Shown here: one piece after another, positions 10,692 to 19,957 of the stretch | Numbering within the stretch: the first letter of the stretch is position 1 | Layout: each line of letters opens with the position of its first letter | Notes under the pieces: generated by a model | What the model was told of the DNA's origin: nothing | The model's input: only the letters and a program-made list of their open reading frames with translations | Database searches by the model: none | Position numbers and translations under genes: made by a program | IMG/VR virus record: IMGVR_UViG_3300025132_000023 | Span: 1 to 64,000 of that record | Length of the DNA stretch: 64,000 nucleotides | Source of the DNA: a virus | Reading direction: 5' to 3' (one strand)

Positions 10692-13459
10692 TATTCATCA
10701 AACCTATAATAGAAGATAATATCACTTAGTCCCGGAGATAAAGTAGTTGAAGTAATAGAAGGATTTATCCTGTTTGACATTGCTATTTCATACAATTCAC
10801 CATAAAACTGTGTAGTATTACTTGTGCTTTGCCCTATTTTACAATCTGAAGCATCAAATTCAAATTTATAATTGTTTGCATTAGCATCAAGTATAGATAC
10901 AGTTGCTGACTTTTGTAAAGAATTATTTAAAAATAGTTCTACTTTCCCTGTAGTATCATTATATGTCAAAGTAATTTTATACACCGAGTCTAAATATAAT
11001 GCCTCTCTAGGTTGTGATGCATATAATGTAGTAGTAACATTGCTTGGTTGAGAACTCATTGCTAATACATCACCTGTAATAGATGAAACAGTTCCTACTG
11101 TTTCGCCATTTGAATTATAAATTGTTTCACCAACACCAATATTAGCAGCCTCTCCGCTTTGTAACGTAATGTTAGCAGTATTCAGCGTTTGCCATGCTTG
11201 AGTTGTAAATGATTTCACACTACTTACTTGCGGCCATGTTCCTTGTAATGTGTTATTTTGTTGACTACCTGCTGCCCCAATAGTTAAAGTTCTTGTTTCA
11301 CTACTATTTACTGGGGTAACTGTAATAGAACCGTTATGTCCATCTGTTGCCAAAATAGCAGTTCTTAAATTATTCATTGTGGCTATTCTTCCTCCGCTTC
11401 CAGCAGTTGTAGATATTTGATAATGCACATATCCATTAGCAAGTTGACCATTTGAATAATTTAATCCGCCATTGGCAGTTAATTTACTTCCTTTGTATTT
11501 CTTTTCAAGTCCGTTATCATCATAAATAGAAATATATGAAGTAGTATAAACAATATTAGTTCCTCCTGTCATAGTGGTAAGAGTTAATCCACCTATTGTC
11601 CCGCTTTTAGTAGGAGTGCTATTATTACCCCCCGCCCCTACATTTGTGCAAGTTATTGGTCGAGATGCACCACTACCTGTTACTGCTAAATTTTGATTTG
11701 CTTCTATTACTGTTTCCCAATTAAGTAGTGTATTTGTTGCAGAGTTTCCTAATTTAACTAACTTATAATCTCCTAAAGTATCCCCATTACTTTTTACATC
11801 AGTTGATGTTAAAAACTTATATTTAGTAGTATTTGGTGTTCCGTTATTATCTGTTATTGAAACATATTGGTTGGGGTTGTATAAGTTTACACCACCACTA
11901 AAATCTGTTTTAGTTGCATGAGCAGTTCCACCAGAATTAATTATGCCTGAGGTAAATGATATTGCTAAGTTACCACCTGTTCCAGCAGTTTCTTGTCTTA
12001 AATTAATTACCCCATTAGTATATGATGTATTAGTATAAGCAATTGCTCCATTGTGACCATTTGCATGACTTAATGCTGTTCTAAAGTTTACAACTGTTTG
12101 ATGCTGGGATGTACCATTTTTATATAAAATAACGTTTACAGAACCACTATTTGTTGTAGCCTGTTCACCGTTGGTTGTGTTAGCGTGAGGACTTGCTTTG
12201 TATCTTCTAACAACATCTGCACCACTAGGATTATATGATGTAATTGTAATATAATCATTGATTTCTGTTCCGGGGTTTCCGCCTGATATGTTTGTTATGC
12301 TCCAAAAATTGGCAGTTGTTCCACTACCTAATGTAACATTTCCATTAAATGCAGAAGTAAAGAATGGAACAGTAGATAATGCTTTTGTGCTGGATACTGT
12401 AGTGCCATCGGCCAAATCTAATTGAGAGTGAGGACTAGCCCAACTTACGCTATTTATTGCGTCTGCTAAATTAGCCGCAGTTACGTATAATTCGTTATTA
12501 GTATCATTTGTTCCTTTTTGATAGCCCCAATCACCAGCACCAAAATTTGCTAAGTCACTTAAATCTTCAGAACTTCTTCCGCCGCTAATAGTGTCTCTTG
12601 GATAAAATTTATAGGTGTTTGTTCCATCTGTAATTTGAATATATACGTTATTTGAAGCCGTGGTTTGACCTGCTTCTTGTTTTACTATTTGAAAAGAACC
12701 AGTTCCTACTGCTTCATTTTGATTACATGGCATATTAATACTATCAAAATCAATTTGTCCTGTTGCTTTTACTCCTGTAACATATGCAGGTAAATCTGTA
12801 TTATCTGTAATATTTATGTTTCCTGATGAGGCTGTTGCTTTTTCATCATATGGAATATCAGTATGCCTATTACAAAGAATAGTAGCGGTTGGAGTAACAT
12901 TTGTTGCAGAAGTAGTTATTCTTCTTCTACTTGTAGATATGCCGTCATACCATGCAGTTTCATCATAGTATCCATGCAAAGTATTATGGCTCTTAATTAG
13001 TGTAGGTGTCTCAACGTATCTCGTTGCATTGCTTGCCTGTGGAAAATCTGCCACTATTTTCCATTCAGAAGGTTGATTTATGTTAGTAGTCGTTGTATTT
13101 TCTAAATATAAATGTAAGTTAGTATTATAGAATATTGACATTTTTTGATTATTTTGTGAAGTACCAAACCGCTTATTACTTTGATAGTGAGTTAAATTAC
13201 TTTCAGTTGCGCCTAACCTCGGTGAAGTCTTTTGTGAGTCTAACGTTCCTTGTCCAGTAGTATGACTACCATAGCCGTTTACATCGTAAGGGGTTAGGAT
13301 TGCTTCTAATGTAAAGGAATTTCTTGGTGACCAAACCCCTGCCCTTAAAGAAAGGTCAGTATCAGTAGGGTGCATTTCTGAATAATCTAAATTAATATAG
13401 CCATCGCATAGCATTGGAAACACTAGCGATTTAGTTTCACCAACATATACTCCCGGCAT
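10691..13459 (-). CDS. Tail protein with C-terminal LamG-like domain (922 aa)
   Basis: Starts MPGVYVGETKSLVFPMLCDG; overlaps the following hub gene by one base. The middle is a chain of Thr/Asn/Gly-rich beta repeats, some with embedded 'Y-I-S-I-Y-D-D-N-G' type strands. Residues about 740-780 carry GETIYNSNGETVGTVSS, the same motif family as the hub protein. The last 100 residues (YKITLTYNDTTGKVELFLN ... FYGELYEIAMSNR ... FYYRFDE) match the pattern of a concanavalin/LamG jelly roll, which often binds glycans. The N-terminal region also has a LamG-like SFTLEAILTPYDV strand. A tail-side adhesin or spike is the likeliest role. Confidence 0.6.
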   Translation of the reverse strand: MPGVYVGETKSLVFPMLCDGYINLDYSEMHPTDTDLSLRAGVWSPRNSFTLEAILTPYDVNGYGSHTTGQGTLDSQKTSPRLGATESNLTHYQSNKRFGTSQNNQKMSIFYNTNLHLYLENTTTTNINQPSEWKIVADFPQASNATRYVETPTLIKSHNTLHGYYDETAWYDGISTSRRRITTSATNVTPTATILCNRHTDIPYDEKATASSGNINITDNTDLPAYVTGVKATGQIDFDSINMPCNQNEAVGTGSFQIVKQEAGQTTASNNVYIQITDGTNTYKFYPRDTISGGRSSEDLSDLANFGAGDWGYQKGTNDTNNELYVTAANLADAINSVSWASPHSQLDLADGTTVSSTKALSTVPFFTSAFNGNVTLGSGTTANFWSITNISGGNPGTEINDYITITSYNPSGADVVRRYKASPHANTTNGEQATTNSGSVNVILYKNGTSQHQTVVNFRTALSHANGHNGAIAYTNTSYTNGVINLRQETAGTGGNLAISFTSGIINSGGTAHATKTDFSGGVNLYNPNQYVSITDNNGTPNTTKYKFLTSTDVKSNGDTLGDYKLVKLGNSATNTLLNWETVIEANQNLAVTGSGASRPITCTNVGAGGNNSTPTKSGTIGGLTLTTMTGGTNIVYTTSYISIYDDNGLEKKYKGSKLTANGGLNYSNGQLANGYVHYQISTTAGSGGRIATMNNLRTAILATDGHNGSITVTPVNSSETRTLTIGAAGSQQNNTLQGTWPQVSSVKSFTTQAWQTLNTANITLQSGEAANIGVGETIYNSNGETVGTVSSITGDVLAMSSQPSNVTTTLYASQPREALYLDSVYKITLTYNDTTGKVELFLNNSLQKSATVSILDANANNYKFEFDASDCKIGQSTSNTTQFYGELYEIAMSNRINPSITSTTLSPGLSDIIFYYRFDE

Positions 13460-13468
13460 TCATATTCC

Positions 13469-14188
13469 TCAGAAAGTTGTATTAATAAAGTCAGAGATTG
13501 CTGTAGATGCTTGAACGAATGTCATATTAAAAGTTATAGTAGGCGTAGCGGCTCCTGATAAATCAGTTCCTACGTCAGTAATAAATCCTTCAATTCCTTT
13601 TATTTCATCGCTCATTGCTTCTATAGCATCAAATGTCCCTTTAGTTTCACCAACAGACCAATCAGGAACATCATACTTTCTATTTGCAAAACTAAATGGT
13701 ATTAAAGGTAATTCATCATGTGGGGTATTTTCATGCCCTGTTCTAATATCAAAGTTATCATCAACCCTGCTAGGCATTAATATAATTAATTTTGATGGAT
13801 TTTGGTCTTGCTGTAAGAAAGAAGAATCTACATAAGAATGTAATAGTTGTGCAATTTCATAACTTGTCATTTTTGCTCCTTTAGCATCTGCACTTCCAGA
13901 CCGCTTCCAAATAGTTTGGTCAGTAATAATGCCTCCTAAAGTAATTTGTTTTCTAGCCATTCCAGCATCCATAACCATAGTAGTTGATTCACCAGAAATT
14001 AGCCCAGAGAAAGGAACCTCAAATGGCATTGTTGTTTTTGCTGTGCTTATATTAAGGGTGTCACAATATAATCCTATTCTATTTGTATGGATTGTGGCCC
14101 CACTTTCCATAGGATTATTCTTTCTTCTAGCGAGTTCAAGCATAACATATACTGGGCCTTCTGACCTAATGTCTTTAATACTTACCAT
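13469..14188 (-). CDS. Tail protein next to tape measure (239 aa)
   Basis: 239 residues of mixed alpha/beta sequence, directly downstream of the tape-measure gene (ATG overlaps its TAA by one base). In siphovirus-like gene order this is the place of the distal tail protein or a baseplate component. Visible features: an N-terminal GPVYVMLELARR strand, a central IILMPSRVDD segment, and a C-terminal PTITFNMTFVQASTAI strand, suggesting an OB/LysM-free beta scaffold. No catalytic motif is seen. The distal-tail assignment rests only on position. Confidence 0.5.
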   Translation of the reverse strand: MVSIKDIRSEGPVYVMLELARRKNNPMESGATIHTNRIGLYCDTLNISTAKTTMPFEVPFSGLISGESTTMVMDAGMARKQITLGGIITDQTIWKRSGSADAKGAKMTSYEIAQLLHSYVDSSFLQQDQNPSKLIILMPSRVDDNFDIRTGHENTPHDELPLIPFSFANRKYDVPDWSVGETKGTFDAIEAMSDEIKGIEGFITDVGTDLSGAATPTITFNMTFVQASTAISDFINTTF

Positions 14189-15618
14189 TATGTAAACCTC
14201 GTTGTTGTTGTGCCTGTTCTATTCATTCTAATATTAATCTCTCTTGCTACCTTTGTTGCCATATCTTTTACCTCTGCATCGGACGCACCTATGCGACCTT
14301 GAACATTTACTGTAATGTTTGTTGTATTACCCATCATTCTTTGAGAATCTGCATTAGTATGAACCCTAGACCCTCTTGGTAATGAAACTAATTCTGGGCC
14401 TTTTTCTCCAACAACTGTCATGTCTTCATTAACCGTTCCACCACCTGCTCTAAACTTAAATTTCATTGCCTTTGCAATTAATATTGCAATAACAGAACCT
14501 AAGGCATAGGCTAAAGCAGGTATCCACAATCCTGTTGTTATCAAAGTAACTGCGGCAGCAATTAAATATATTGCGGCATATATAGTAGCAACAAACCCTA
14601 TAAGTTTCTTTAACCCTCCCCAGAATTTATCTTTCATTGAAATTACATTCATAAATATTCCTCTAACAAGTAATTCTATTCCAGCAACAGCAATTGCAAC
14701 AACAATACCTAACATTCCCATAAGTCCTTGAAGTATCCCCATCACTACTTGCCCTAAGCCACCAAAGAATTTAGACCAATCTCCTTGTAATGCGCCAACT
14801 ACCATATTAAAAATGCCCCCTACAATCATTATAAGAGCATCAAAAATCATCTTAAAGTAAAACACTAACATTTTTCTAGTGCTTTGTAAGTAGGGCCAAA
14901 GTTCTTTAATAATAGTAACTATTACCAATATCCCAAATAAAATTACTGTTCCCCAAAGCATAGCACTTGCTATCATTTTTAACATTCCTTTTAGAACAGG
15001 GCCAATCAGTTTAGTAAATGCAGTTAATTTTTGACGTTGTTTAATAAAGAATTTATGAACCGGGTTTTTTGCCATTTCTAATTCTCTTTGATTTAATGAT
15101 TCTTGTAAAAGTCTATCTTCCGCTTCTTTAAGTTGTTTTTGTTGGGGTTCTAATATACCCGTAGTTTTTTTCCTCACATCTTCTTCATAGAAAGCGTCTG
15201 CATCATCAGCAGAAATTTCTCCTCTTCTAACTAACTCCTCTGTTAACATTTTTGATGCTTTCTCTATCGCACCGTATTCCTTAACAGTAGTAGCCGCAAT
15301 ATCTGCAAAGTCCTCAAAGGTAGTGTTTGAATCTAATAGTTTTGGATTTAATGTATCTAATGCATCTGCTAGTTGCACTTGTGCATTAATAGCAGCCATC
15401 ATTTGTTTATTGCCTTTTTCATGTCCTTCATAATACATTGCAAAGGCATCGGTAATAGCCCTAAATTTATTTTGAACTGCCCAGAAATTAGGTAAAATAC
15501 CCGATGCTGAACGACTAACTATTGTCCAAAATCTTGATTTGTTTAGCCCCATCATTACATCTTGTAGGCCTGTTGTTTGGGAGGAAAGGGCTTCAATAGA
15601 AGCGGATATTGAATACAT
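14188..15618 (-). CDS. Tail tape measure protein (476 aa)
   Basis: Residues 1-190 are helical and charged. Residues about 205-370 contain several long hydrophobic segments (MLWGTVILFGILVIVTI, MLGIVVAIAVAGIELLV, LIAAAVTLITTGLWIPALAY). The C-terminus has the signature of tape measures, VGEKGPELVSLPRGSRVHT followed by ITVNVQG. The protein fills the tail tube, sets tail length, and may enter the host membrane during DNA delivery. It is preceded by the frameshifted chaperone genes, as in lambda-like tails. At about 1.5 angstrom per residue (family rule of thumb) it predicts a short tail of about 70 nm. Confidence 0.88.
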   Translation of the reverse strand: MYSISASIEALSSQTTGLQDVMMGLNKSRFWTIVSRSASGILPNFWAVQNKFRAITDAFAMYYEGHEKGNKQMMAAINAQVQLADALDTLNPKLLDSNTTFEDFADIAATTVKEYGAIEKASKMLTEELVRRGEISADDADAFYEEDVRKKTTGILEPQQKQLKEAEDRLLQESLNQRELEMAKNPVHKFFIKQRQKLTAFTKLIGPVLKGMLKMIASAMLWGTVILFGILVIVTIIKELWPYLQSTRKMLVFYFKMIFDALIMIVGGIFNMVVGALQGDWSKFFGGLGQVVMGILQGLMGMLGIVVAIAVAGIELLVRGIFMNVISMKDKFWGGLKKLIGFVATIYAAIYLIAAAVTLITTGLWIPALAYALGSVIAILIAKAMKFKFRAGGGTVNEDMTVVGEKGPELVSLPRGSRVHTNADSQRMMGNTTNITVNVQGRIGASDAEVKDMATKVAREINIRMNRTGTTTTRFT

Positions 15619-15640
15619 CCTATCTTCTATTGAAATTTAA

Positions 15641-15856
15641 TCACCCTCTCCGATTTTTTGCTTTGTCTATTTCTTCGGCTTCTATTTCTTTAACTGCCCC
15701 ATGTATAGACATTAATTTATTTATAGTTCTTATTGGTGTGTTTTGTGCTTCTTCTGGTGTTACAGAAAATGTCCTACAATAACTATATAATAATATTTCT
15801 AATGCTGTTTCAGGTTCAGTATTGTTACCTCTCAAAGCGTTTTTGTAAATTTTTAG
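15641..15856 (-). CDS. Tail assembly chaperone, frameshift extension (gpT-like)
   Basis: This 71-codon frame has no ATG near its beginning. It runs open from CTA at 15856, the base where the upstream 119-residue chaperone would slip -1. I therefore read it as the T part of a G-T fusion of about 190 residues, not as an independent gene. Its sequence (LKIYKNALRGNNTEPETAL ... MSIHGAVKEIEAEEI) is helical and charged. In lambda, gpGT recruits the tape measure and tube subunits. An in-frame TTG at 15835 is an alternative but weak start. Confidence 0.75.
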   Translation of the reverse strand, partial: LKIYKNALRGNNTEPETALEILLYSYCRTFSVTPEEAQNTPIRTINKLMSIHGAVKEIEAEEIDKAKNRRG

Positions 15857-16212
15857 TTTCCCGTATCATCCCCTTCTAATCCCGTTAAAGGATTTGGTAG
15901 GATGTCCTTTAATTGTCCTCCTACATAGGGTGATAGACGCAAAAGTTCTATCTTTGTCAGAACGGGTTCTGTCTTTTCTACGAAGTTTTCAACCATGAAT
16001 TTATACATTGCATTCATGTCAATCTCCATACTTCCTGTTTTTGGGTCAAGTTTCATAACGCTTGACATCGCTTGCTCCACTTGGAGCCATGTGGGTTCTT
16101 TGACCCACACCTTCATATATTCATCTACATCAGGCGATACCTTGATGTGATGGCATTCCGTGTTAACTGCTGAAAACAGTTTATTCTTATCATTCACTAC
16201 TTGTTTTTCCAT
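15853..16212 (-). CDS. Tail assembly chaperone (gpG-like, 119 aa)
   Basis: 119 residues between the tail tube and tape-measure genes, the conserved place of lambda gpG equivalents. Sequence features: a VSPDVDEYMKVWVKEPTW segment, where small chaperones often have 'v-x-V-k-E-P-T', then a helix-rich C-terminus (MYKFMVENFVEKTEPVL). The last codons read ACG GGA AAC TAA, carrying a canonical -1 slippery heptamer directly before the stop. Most ribosomes would stop to give gpG; a fraction would slip to give the long form. It is probably a chaperone absent from the finished tail. Confidence 0.8.
   Translation of the reverse strand: MEKQVVNDKNKLFSAVNTECHHIKVSPDVDEYMKVWVKEPTWLQVEQAMSSVMKLDPKTGSMEIDMNAMYKFMVENFVEKTEPVLTKIELLRLSPYVGGQLKDILPNPLTGLEGDDTGN
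15856..15862 (-). promoter_or_regulatory. -1 ribosomal frameshift slippery site
   Basis: On the minus strand G GGA AAC is read in the chaperone frame (ACG GGA AAC TAA). This fits X-XXY-YYZ and differs by one base from lambda's G GGA AAG at the same gene junction. The stop directly follows. The -1 frame continues open for 71 codons. Confidence 0.8.
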
Positions 16213-16436
16213 AGTTTTTATCCACCTACAATATAACTAACAAACATACAAACGTATTGTTAGTGGAATATAAAATCTGATTGTATAATACTTATTAAAA
16301 GCCTCCGCAGAGAGTCATTTTTTGACCCCCTATTTTGCACGACACCCACCCTAGACGGGAAATGCCCTGCTAAAATTTACCTCCATCTCCTAGAAAAAGT
16401 TCTTTTTTCGTTTGAATATCTCTTAAGGGTTATCAA
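16213..16436 (-). promoter_or_regulatory. Intergenic promoter/terminator region before tail chaperone
   Basis: A 224-base gap, rare in this otherwise packed block. On the minus strand, past the tail-tube stop, there is a U-rich palindrome (GAAAAAAGAACTTTTTC) that may end transcription. Nearer the chaperone start are two TATA-like runs (TTTTATATTCC, AGTTATATTG). Between them lies an inverted repeat actaacaa/ttgttagt with arms at about 16237-16244 and 16257-16264. I infer a separate transcript for the tape-measure side. The chaperone ribosome site is GGTGGAT. Confidence 0.45.
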
Positions 16437-18059
16437 TCACAGTATAACCCAGTTTCCATTGTATAAGCAACCATTGTCTTCTAGGGTTCGTGCCGATACT
16501 GCGAGAGCGACTTCTAATGCTCCTTTATCATCTGGGAAAGGAATGTCTACAGAAGTAGTTAAATAGTTATTAAACTTAAACTTAATGTATTCTCCGTTTG
16601 ACTTTGTAAACTCTAACTCAATTAACTTATCAGTTGAGGAAGTATCTGTTGTTTCATCCTGATTCCTTAATTCATCCCAAATAGTCCTGTCTGTTATTAG
16701 CAGGTTAAGGTTTAAATCATAAGTTCTTTGTCCTGCAATATGAGCAGAAGTAATAGTTCTGTCATAGTTTCCTATGAATCTTTGAGCAGTTAAGTTATTA
16801 GCGATTGCTAAAGAACCTCCTTTTACTCTAGCCATTTGTTGACCGTATATCTTAATAGAGCCATCAGAAAACATAAAGGGAGTAATATCGTCTGTGTCTG
16901 TTCCTGCATAATTGATTAAGTTTGTAACACTTGGCACGGCCTTTCTTGGAGCATAATGAGTTTCAGCATCATGTGCTTTTCTTGACATAGCACTTATAGA
17001 TGCCAATACCTCTTGGCCTTCCTCAAAGTTTAATGTAAGGGAGTTAACTTGACAGCCAGTATAAATTCTACTAAACATACTTTCTTTATTGGCATCTACC
17101 TTCCAAGGGGTAACGTTATTCTTTTCTGCTGTAATTTCTAAAGCAAACGAAGGTAAATCACCTGAATCGTTTTCTTTAATATTATATAGAATATCTGGAT
17201 ATATGCCATCAGTAGTGTTTATTGCCTGATAGTTAGTTAATGTGGCTCCACCGGGATATGATGCTAAAGGAGGAAATAGCCTTTTTACTGTTTGGCTTCC
17301 GTTATAATCATCTAATACTCTATGGAATGAAGCATTTGCAGTATTGCTTGTAATATGTGAATAGAAGCGATTAGTTATTAATGTATCTCCTGCTTCATTG
17401 CTAGTTCCACCTAATGAAGATGTAGTGTAGGTCATATCTCCTAAAGCATAATATAACCAAGAACCATTATTCAAAGCCACATCAAAAGATGCTTCTCCTA
17501 GTGTTTCTGCGGCCTTGTATTGATACCCAAAGTTTCTTGTTCCACCCATAGCAAGATTTAGTTGTTTCATTTCTACATCTACAGAAGGTGGTGTAATTGT
17601 ATTAACTAATCCTAACCAATGGTCTGCTGCTAATACTATGTCAGTATCATTTGCAGCAGGTGCAGGTAGTGGCGCACCATACCCATGAATTACTATTTTA
17701 AATCTGTTGTTATTAGTGGTAGATATTTGTTGATTAAAAGTAATTGAGTTTTGACCGTTAGATTTAATCCTAAGAGTTTGAGCAGTTTTACCAGAAATAG
17801 CAACGCCGCCATCATCTCTTTCTGTAATTGTTGCTAGACAACCCTTATACAAATCAGTCACTAATTTTATTCTAGTGGTTGCAGAAATTTTAACTGAGTT
17901 AAAATCAGAACCTGTTATTGTTAATGAGGGCAATGGCCCACACGCAATCAACGTTCCGTTCTTTCCACTTTCATCTATTAACGCACCTAAATCAAATTCT
18001 AATTCAGGTATCATACTTGCAGACAACCCTGCACCTGTGTATACTTCATTGTTTACCAT
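16437..18059 (-). CDS. Major tail (tube) protein (540 aa)
   Basis: Beta-rich throughout and positioned between tail terminator and chaperone genes. The segment VDVEMKQLNLAMGGTRNFG followed by EASFDVALNNGSWLYYALG is the type of strand pair seen in siphovirus tube subunits and archaeal tailed-virus tail proteins. The C-terminal third (DRTIWDELRNQ ... LEFTKSNGEYIKFKFNNYL) recalls the same fold. At 540 residues it is long for a tube protein, so surface-exposed Ig-like insertions are probable. No contractile sheath gene is seen nearby, favouring a non-contractile tail. Confidence 0.7.
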   Translation of the reverse strand: MVNNEVYTGAGLSASMIPELEFDLGALIDESGKNGTLIACGPLPSLTITGSDFNSVKISATTRIKLVTDLYKGCLATITERDDGGVAISGKTAQTLRIKSNGQNSITFNQQISTTNNNRFKIVIHGYGAPLPAPAANDTDIVLAADHWLGLVNTITPPSVDVEMKQLNLAMGGTRNFGYQYKAAETLGEASFDVALNNGSWLYYALGDMTYTTSSLGGTSNEAGDTLITNRFYSHITSNTANASFHRVLDDYNGSQTVKRLFPPLASYPGGATLTNYQAINTTDGIYPDILYNIKENDSGDLPSFALEITAEKNNVTPWKVDANKESMFSRIYTGCQVNSLTLNFEEGQEVLASISAMSRKAHDAETHYAPRKAVPSVTNLINYAGTDTDDITPFMFSDGSIKIYGQQMARVKGGSLAIANNLTAQRFIGNYDRTITSAHIAGQRTYDLNLNLLITDRTIWDELRNQDETTDTSSTDKLIELEFTKSNGEYIKFKFNNYLTTSVDIPFPDDKGALEVALAVSARTLEDNGCLYNGNWVIL

Positions 18060-18070
18060 TTAATCACCCA

Positions 18071-18616
18071 CTAACTTACAATTGTTCTTCCAAACCTTTT
18101 CATATTAACAGTCAATTTATATCCCAACAACCGCTTATTTCTGTCATTGGCATCGCTTCTGCCTGTAATTTCTAATAACTCAGCACTATCACCAGAACTT
18201 ATTGTTGGTCTTAGCCCCTTCTTCTCTATGATGTAACGGACGATTTGATATAAACTTTGTAGTCGTGTGCTTGCAAATGTTAGGTCGGCTTGTCCTTTAG
18301 GTTGTAATGTTCTAATATGTAACGTAAATGTGTATTCTTCATTTCTAACAGACCAATCAATAGTAGGATGAGTAATGCTTGCTGAATCCTCATAAAACAA
18401 TATGATGTCTGTTGAATCTAAATCTACTCTTCTTCCTTGATTTGGAGTAAAATTTTTAATATCAATTAAAAGAGGCTTTGCTCTATGTGAAGATGTTCCC
18501 GGACAATTATCTCCAAAGGCATTAATTTCCCCATTGGCGGCATTACCGTCAACATCAACGGTTGCATTTGTCCAATTCTCATCAATAAGATTCATGATGA
18601 AAGAGAGTTCAGCCAT
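18071..18616 (-). CDS. Tail terminator / tail completion protein (181 aa)
   Basis: Located between the head-tail adaptor and the tube gene. The central EEYTFTLHIRTLQP strand, then the helix STRLQSLYQIVRYIIEKKG, and the closing KRLLGYKLTVNMKRFGR strand fit the alpha/beta tail-terminator fold (lambda gpU / phage gp17 type), which caps the tube and joins it to the head. Its start lies inside the upstream short gene, a 25-base overlap. Confidence 0.6.
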   Translation of the reverse strand: MAELSFIMNLIDENWTNATVDVDGNAANGEINAFGDNCPGTSSHRAKPLLIDIKNFTPNQGRRVDLDSTDIILFYEDSASITHPTIDWSVRNEEYTFTLHIRTLQPKGQADLTFASTRLQSLYQIVRYIIEKKGLRPTISSGDSAELLEITGRSDANDRNKRLLGYKLTVNMKRFGRTIVS

Positions 18617-18813
18617 TCTTTTTCCTCCTTACTTACTGCATATTCAAATTTTCTAAAGAAGTTATCTGCTGCATTATCTAATACCATGTCGTTATCTGCT
18701 GCTAAATCTTCTAAGCCCTGTAAAGCGAGTATCTCTTTTTCTATTTCTGCTCTTTCTTGTTCAATCTTTAATATCTTCTGAAACTCAAAAATAAGATTTT
18801 TCATTTCGCCCAT
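18592..18813 (-). CDS. Short coiled-coil protein in neck cluster (73 aa)
   Basis: I start it at ATG 18813 (MGEMKNLIFEF), preceded by GTGAT, rather than at a TTG upstream. The heptad-like IEQERAEIEKEILALQGLE suggests a coiled coil, followed by an acidic helix ending EEKEWLNSLSS. It sits between adaptor and tail terminator and overlaps the latter. A small neck or assembly factor is possible; I recognise no family. Confidence 0.5.
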   Translation of the reverse strand: MGEMKNLIFEFQKILKIEQERAEIEKEILALQGLEDLAADNDMVLDNAADNFFRKFEYAVSKEEKEWLNSLSS

Positions 18814-18820
18814 ATTATCA

Positions 18821-19957
18821 CTAATCAATTAAATGAAGTAACTGTTTCTTACCGTCTATTATCTGTTTGGCTTCTTCAACAAGTATATCATGCTTAGTCT
18901 TTAGGTCAATGTTAGCACCTGTTTCAGCAATTAATACTGTGTTATCATCGTGTAATAGCACTTCTGCTGCTACCATCTTTGTTGCTGCTTCGTGAATTGC
19001 CGCCGGAACCCTGCTTCCACCAATTTGATAAGTGACTTTTATTGCGTTGTTTTGAAGATAGGGCCAATTATTTCTAAAATAAATTCTGCCTTCTTCCTTA
19101 ATATCCCACCACTCTTCTCTTCTTCCGTAGGATTCTTTGTCTTCAAAAGAAATAGTGTTTATTTTTGTTAGAGTAGAACCTTGCCATTCCTCAATCGTGC
19201 ATATTGTTCCTGCGTCAGAAGGAAGTAGTGAAGAAATTTTAACCTTTGTTCCGTCATGGCTTGGGGAAGCATAAAAGAAATCGGAGATATTTTTGCCTGT
19301 ATGGTTTCCTCCACCATCTCCTGTATCGTTTTCTCCTGCAATAGTCTTAGGTTGGGTTTCCCCTGTGAATCCTGCGGTCTTTGTTGGGAACTTTTCATTG
19401 ATTGCATCGCATATTTGCAATACTGTTGTCTTTTGCCCTAAATGATTATAAAAACCATTAGCAACATTTCTGGGCACATTGAATCTTATTGTATTTGCTG
19501 CGCCCGGAGTTCCTACATAAAAGATATATTTATGGTTTTCAGTTGTAGTAGTTGGAGTTAATGTTGCCATAGCAGAAGCAATGTCTTGATATGAGTCACC
19601 TTTCCAAACTTCTAATCTAACTATTTTTCTAATGTTAGTAAATATTAATTGAATAAAACCAATATAATCTTTCCAATGTGATACAGGATACATAACATCT
19701 CTTGTTGCAATAAAATCATGGTGTTCTTTTTCTATAATTTCTGGTCTAAATGAAGTTTTAATACTATCATCTATTTTTCCTTCAACTCTTTTAATTATCT
19801 TTCCTACTTCTACATTTGTTGGGCTTGTCGCACCAGTAAATGTTTGACATTGTAACAATGCTGTTACATCTGAATGGGTAGTATAATACCCAAAACCAGT
19901 TCCATAATCTACCGCCTGTGATTGTGTGAAATCACTATCTGACTTTAATTTACTCAT
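18821..19957 (-). CDS. Head-tail connector/adaptor protein (378 aa)
   Basis: N-terminal SDVTALLQCQTF and EVGKIIKRVEGKIDDSI plus the C-terminal helix AIHEAATKMVAAEVLLHDD fit the helical bundle of gp6/gp15-like head completion adaptors, which sit under the portal. Those are usually about 100-150 residues. Here about 200 residues of beta-rich sequence (res. 100-290, with FYVGTPGAANTIRFNVP) are inserted between the helices. Position just upstream of tail terminator and tube genes supports the call. Confidence 0.55.
   Translation of the reverse strand: MSKLKSDSDFTQSQAVDYGTGFGYYTTHSDVTALLQCQTFTGATSPTNVEVGKIIKRVEGKIDDSIKTSFRPEIIEKEHHDFIATRDVMYPVSHWKDYIGFIQLIFTNIRKIVRLEVWKGDSYQDIASAMATLTPTTTTENHKYIFYVGTPGAANTIRFNVPRNVANGFYNHLGQKTTVLQICDAINEKFPTKTAGFTGETQPKTIAGENDTGDGGGNHTGKNISDFFYASPSHDGTKVKISSLLPSDAGTICTIEEWQGSTLTKINTISFEDKESYGRREEWWDIKEEGRIYFRNNWPYLQNNAIKVTYQIGGSRVPAAIHEAATKMVAAEVLLHDDNTVLIAETGANIDLKTKHDILVEEAKQIIDGKKQLLHLID

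Noticed and set aside
13929-14195. Plus-strand hydrophobic frame opposite the 239-residue tail gene
   Set aside because: Antisense to a well-supported gene with conserved tail context; hydrophobicity arises from the complementary codons.
16320-16400. Tiny ORFs in the gap before the tail chaperone
   Set aside because: Frames of 7 and 11 codons with fair ribosome sites are visible on the minus strand but are too short to support.
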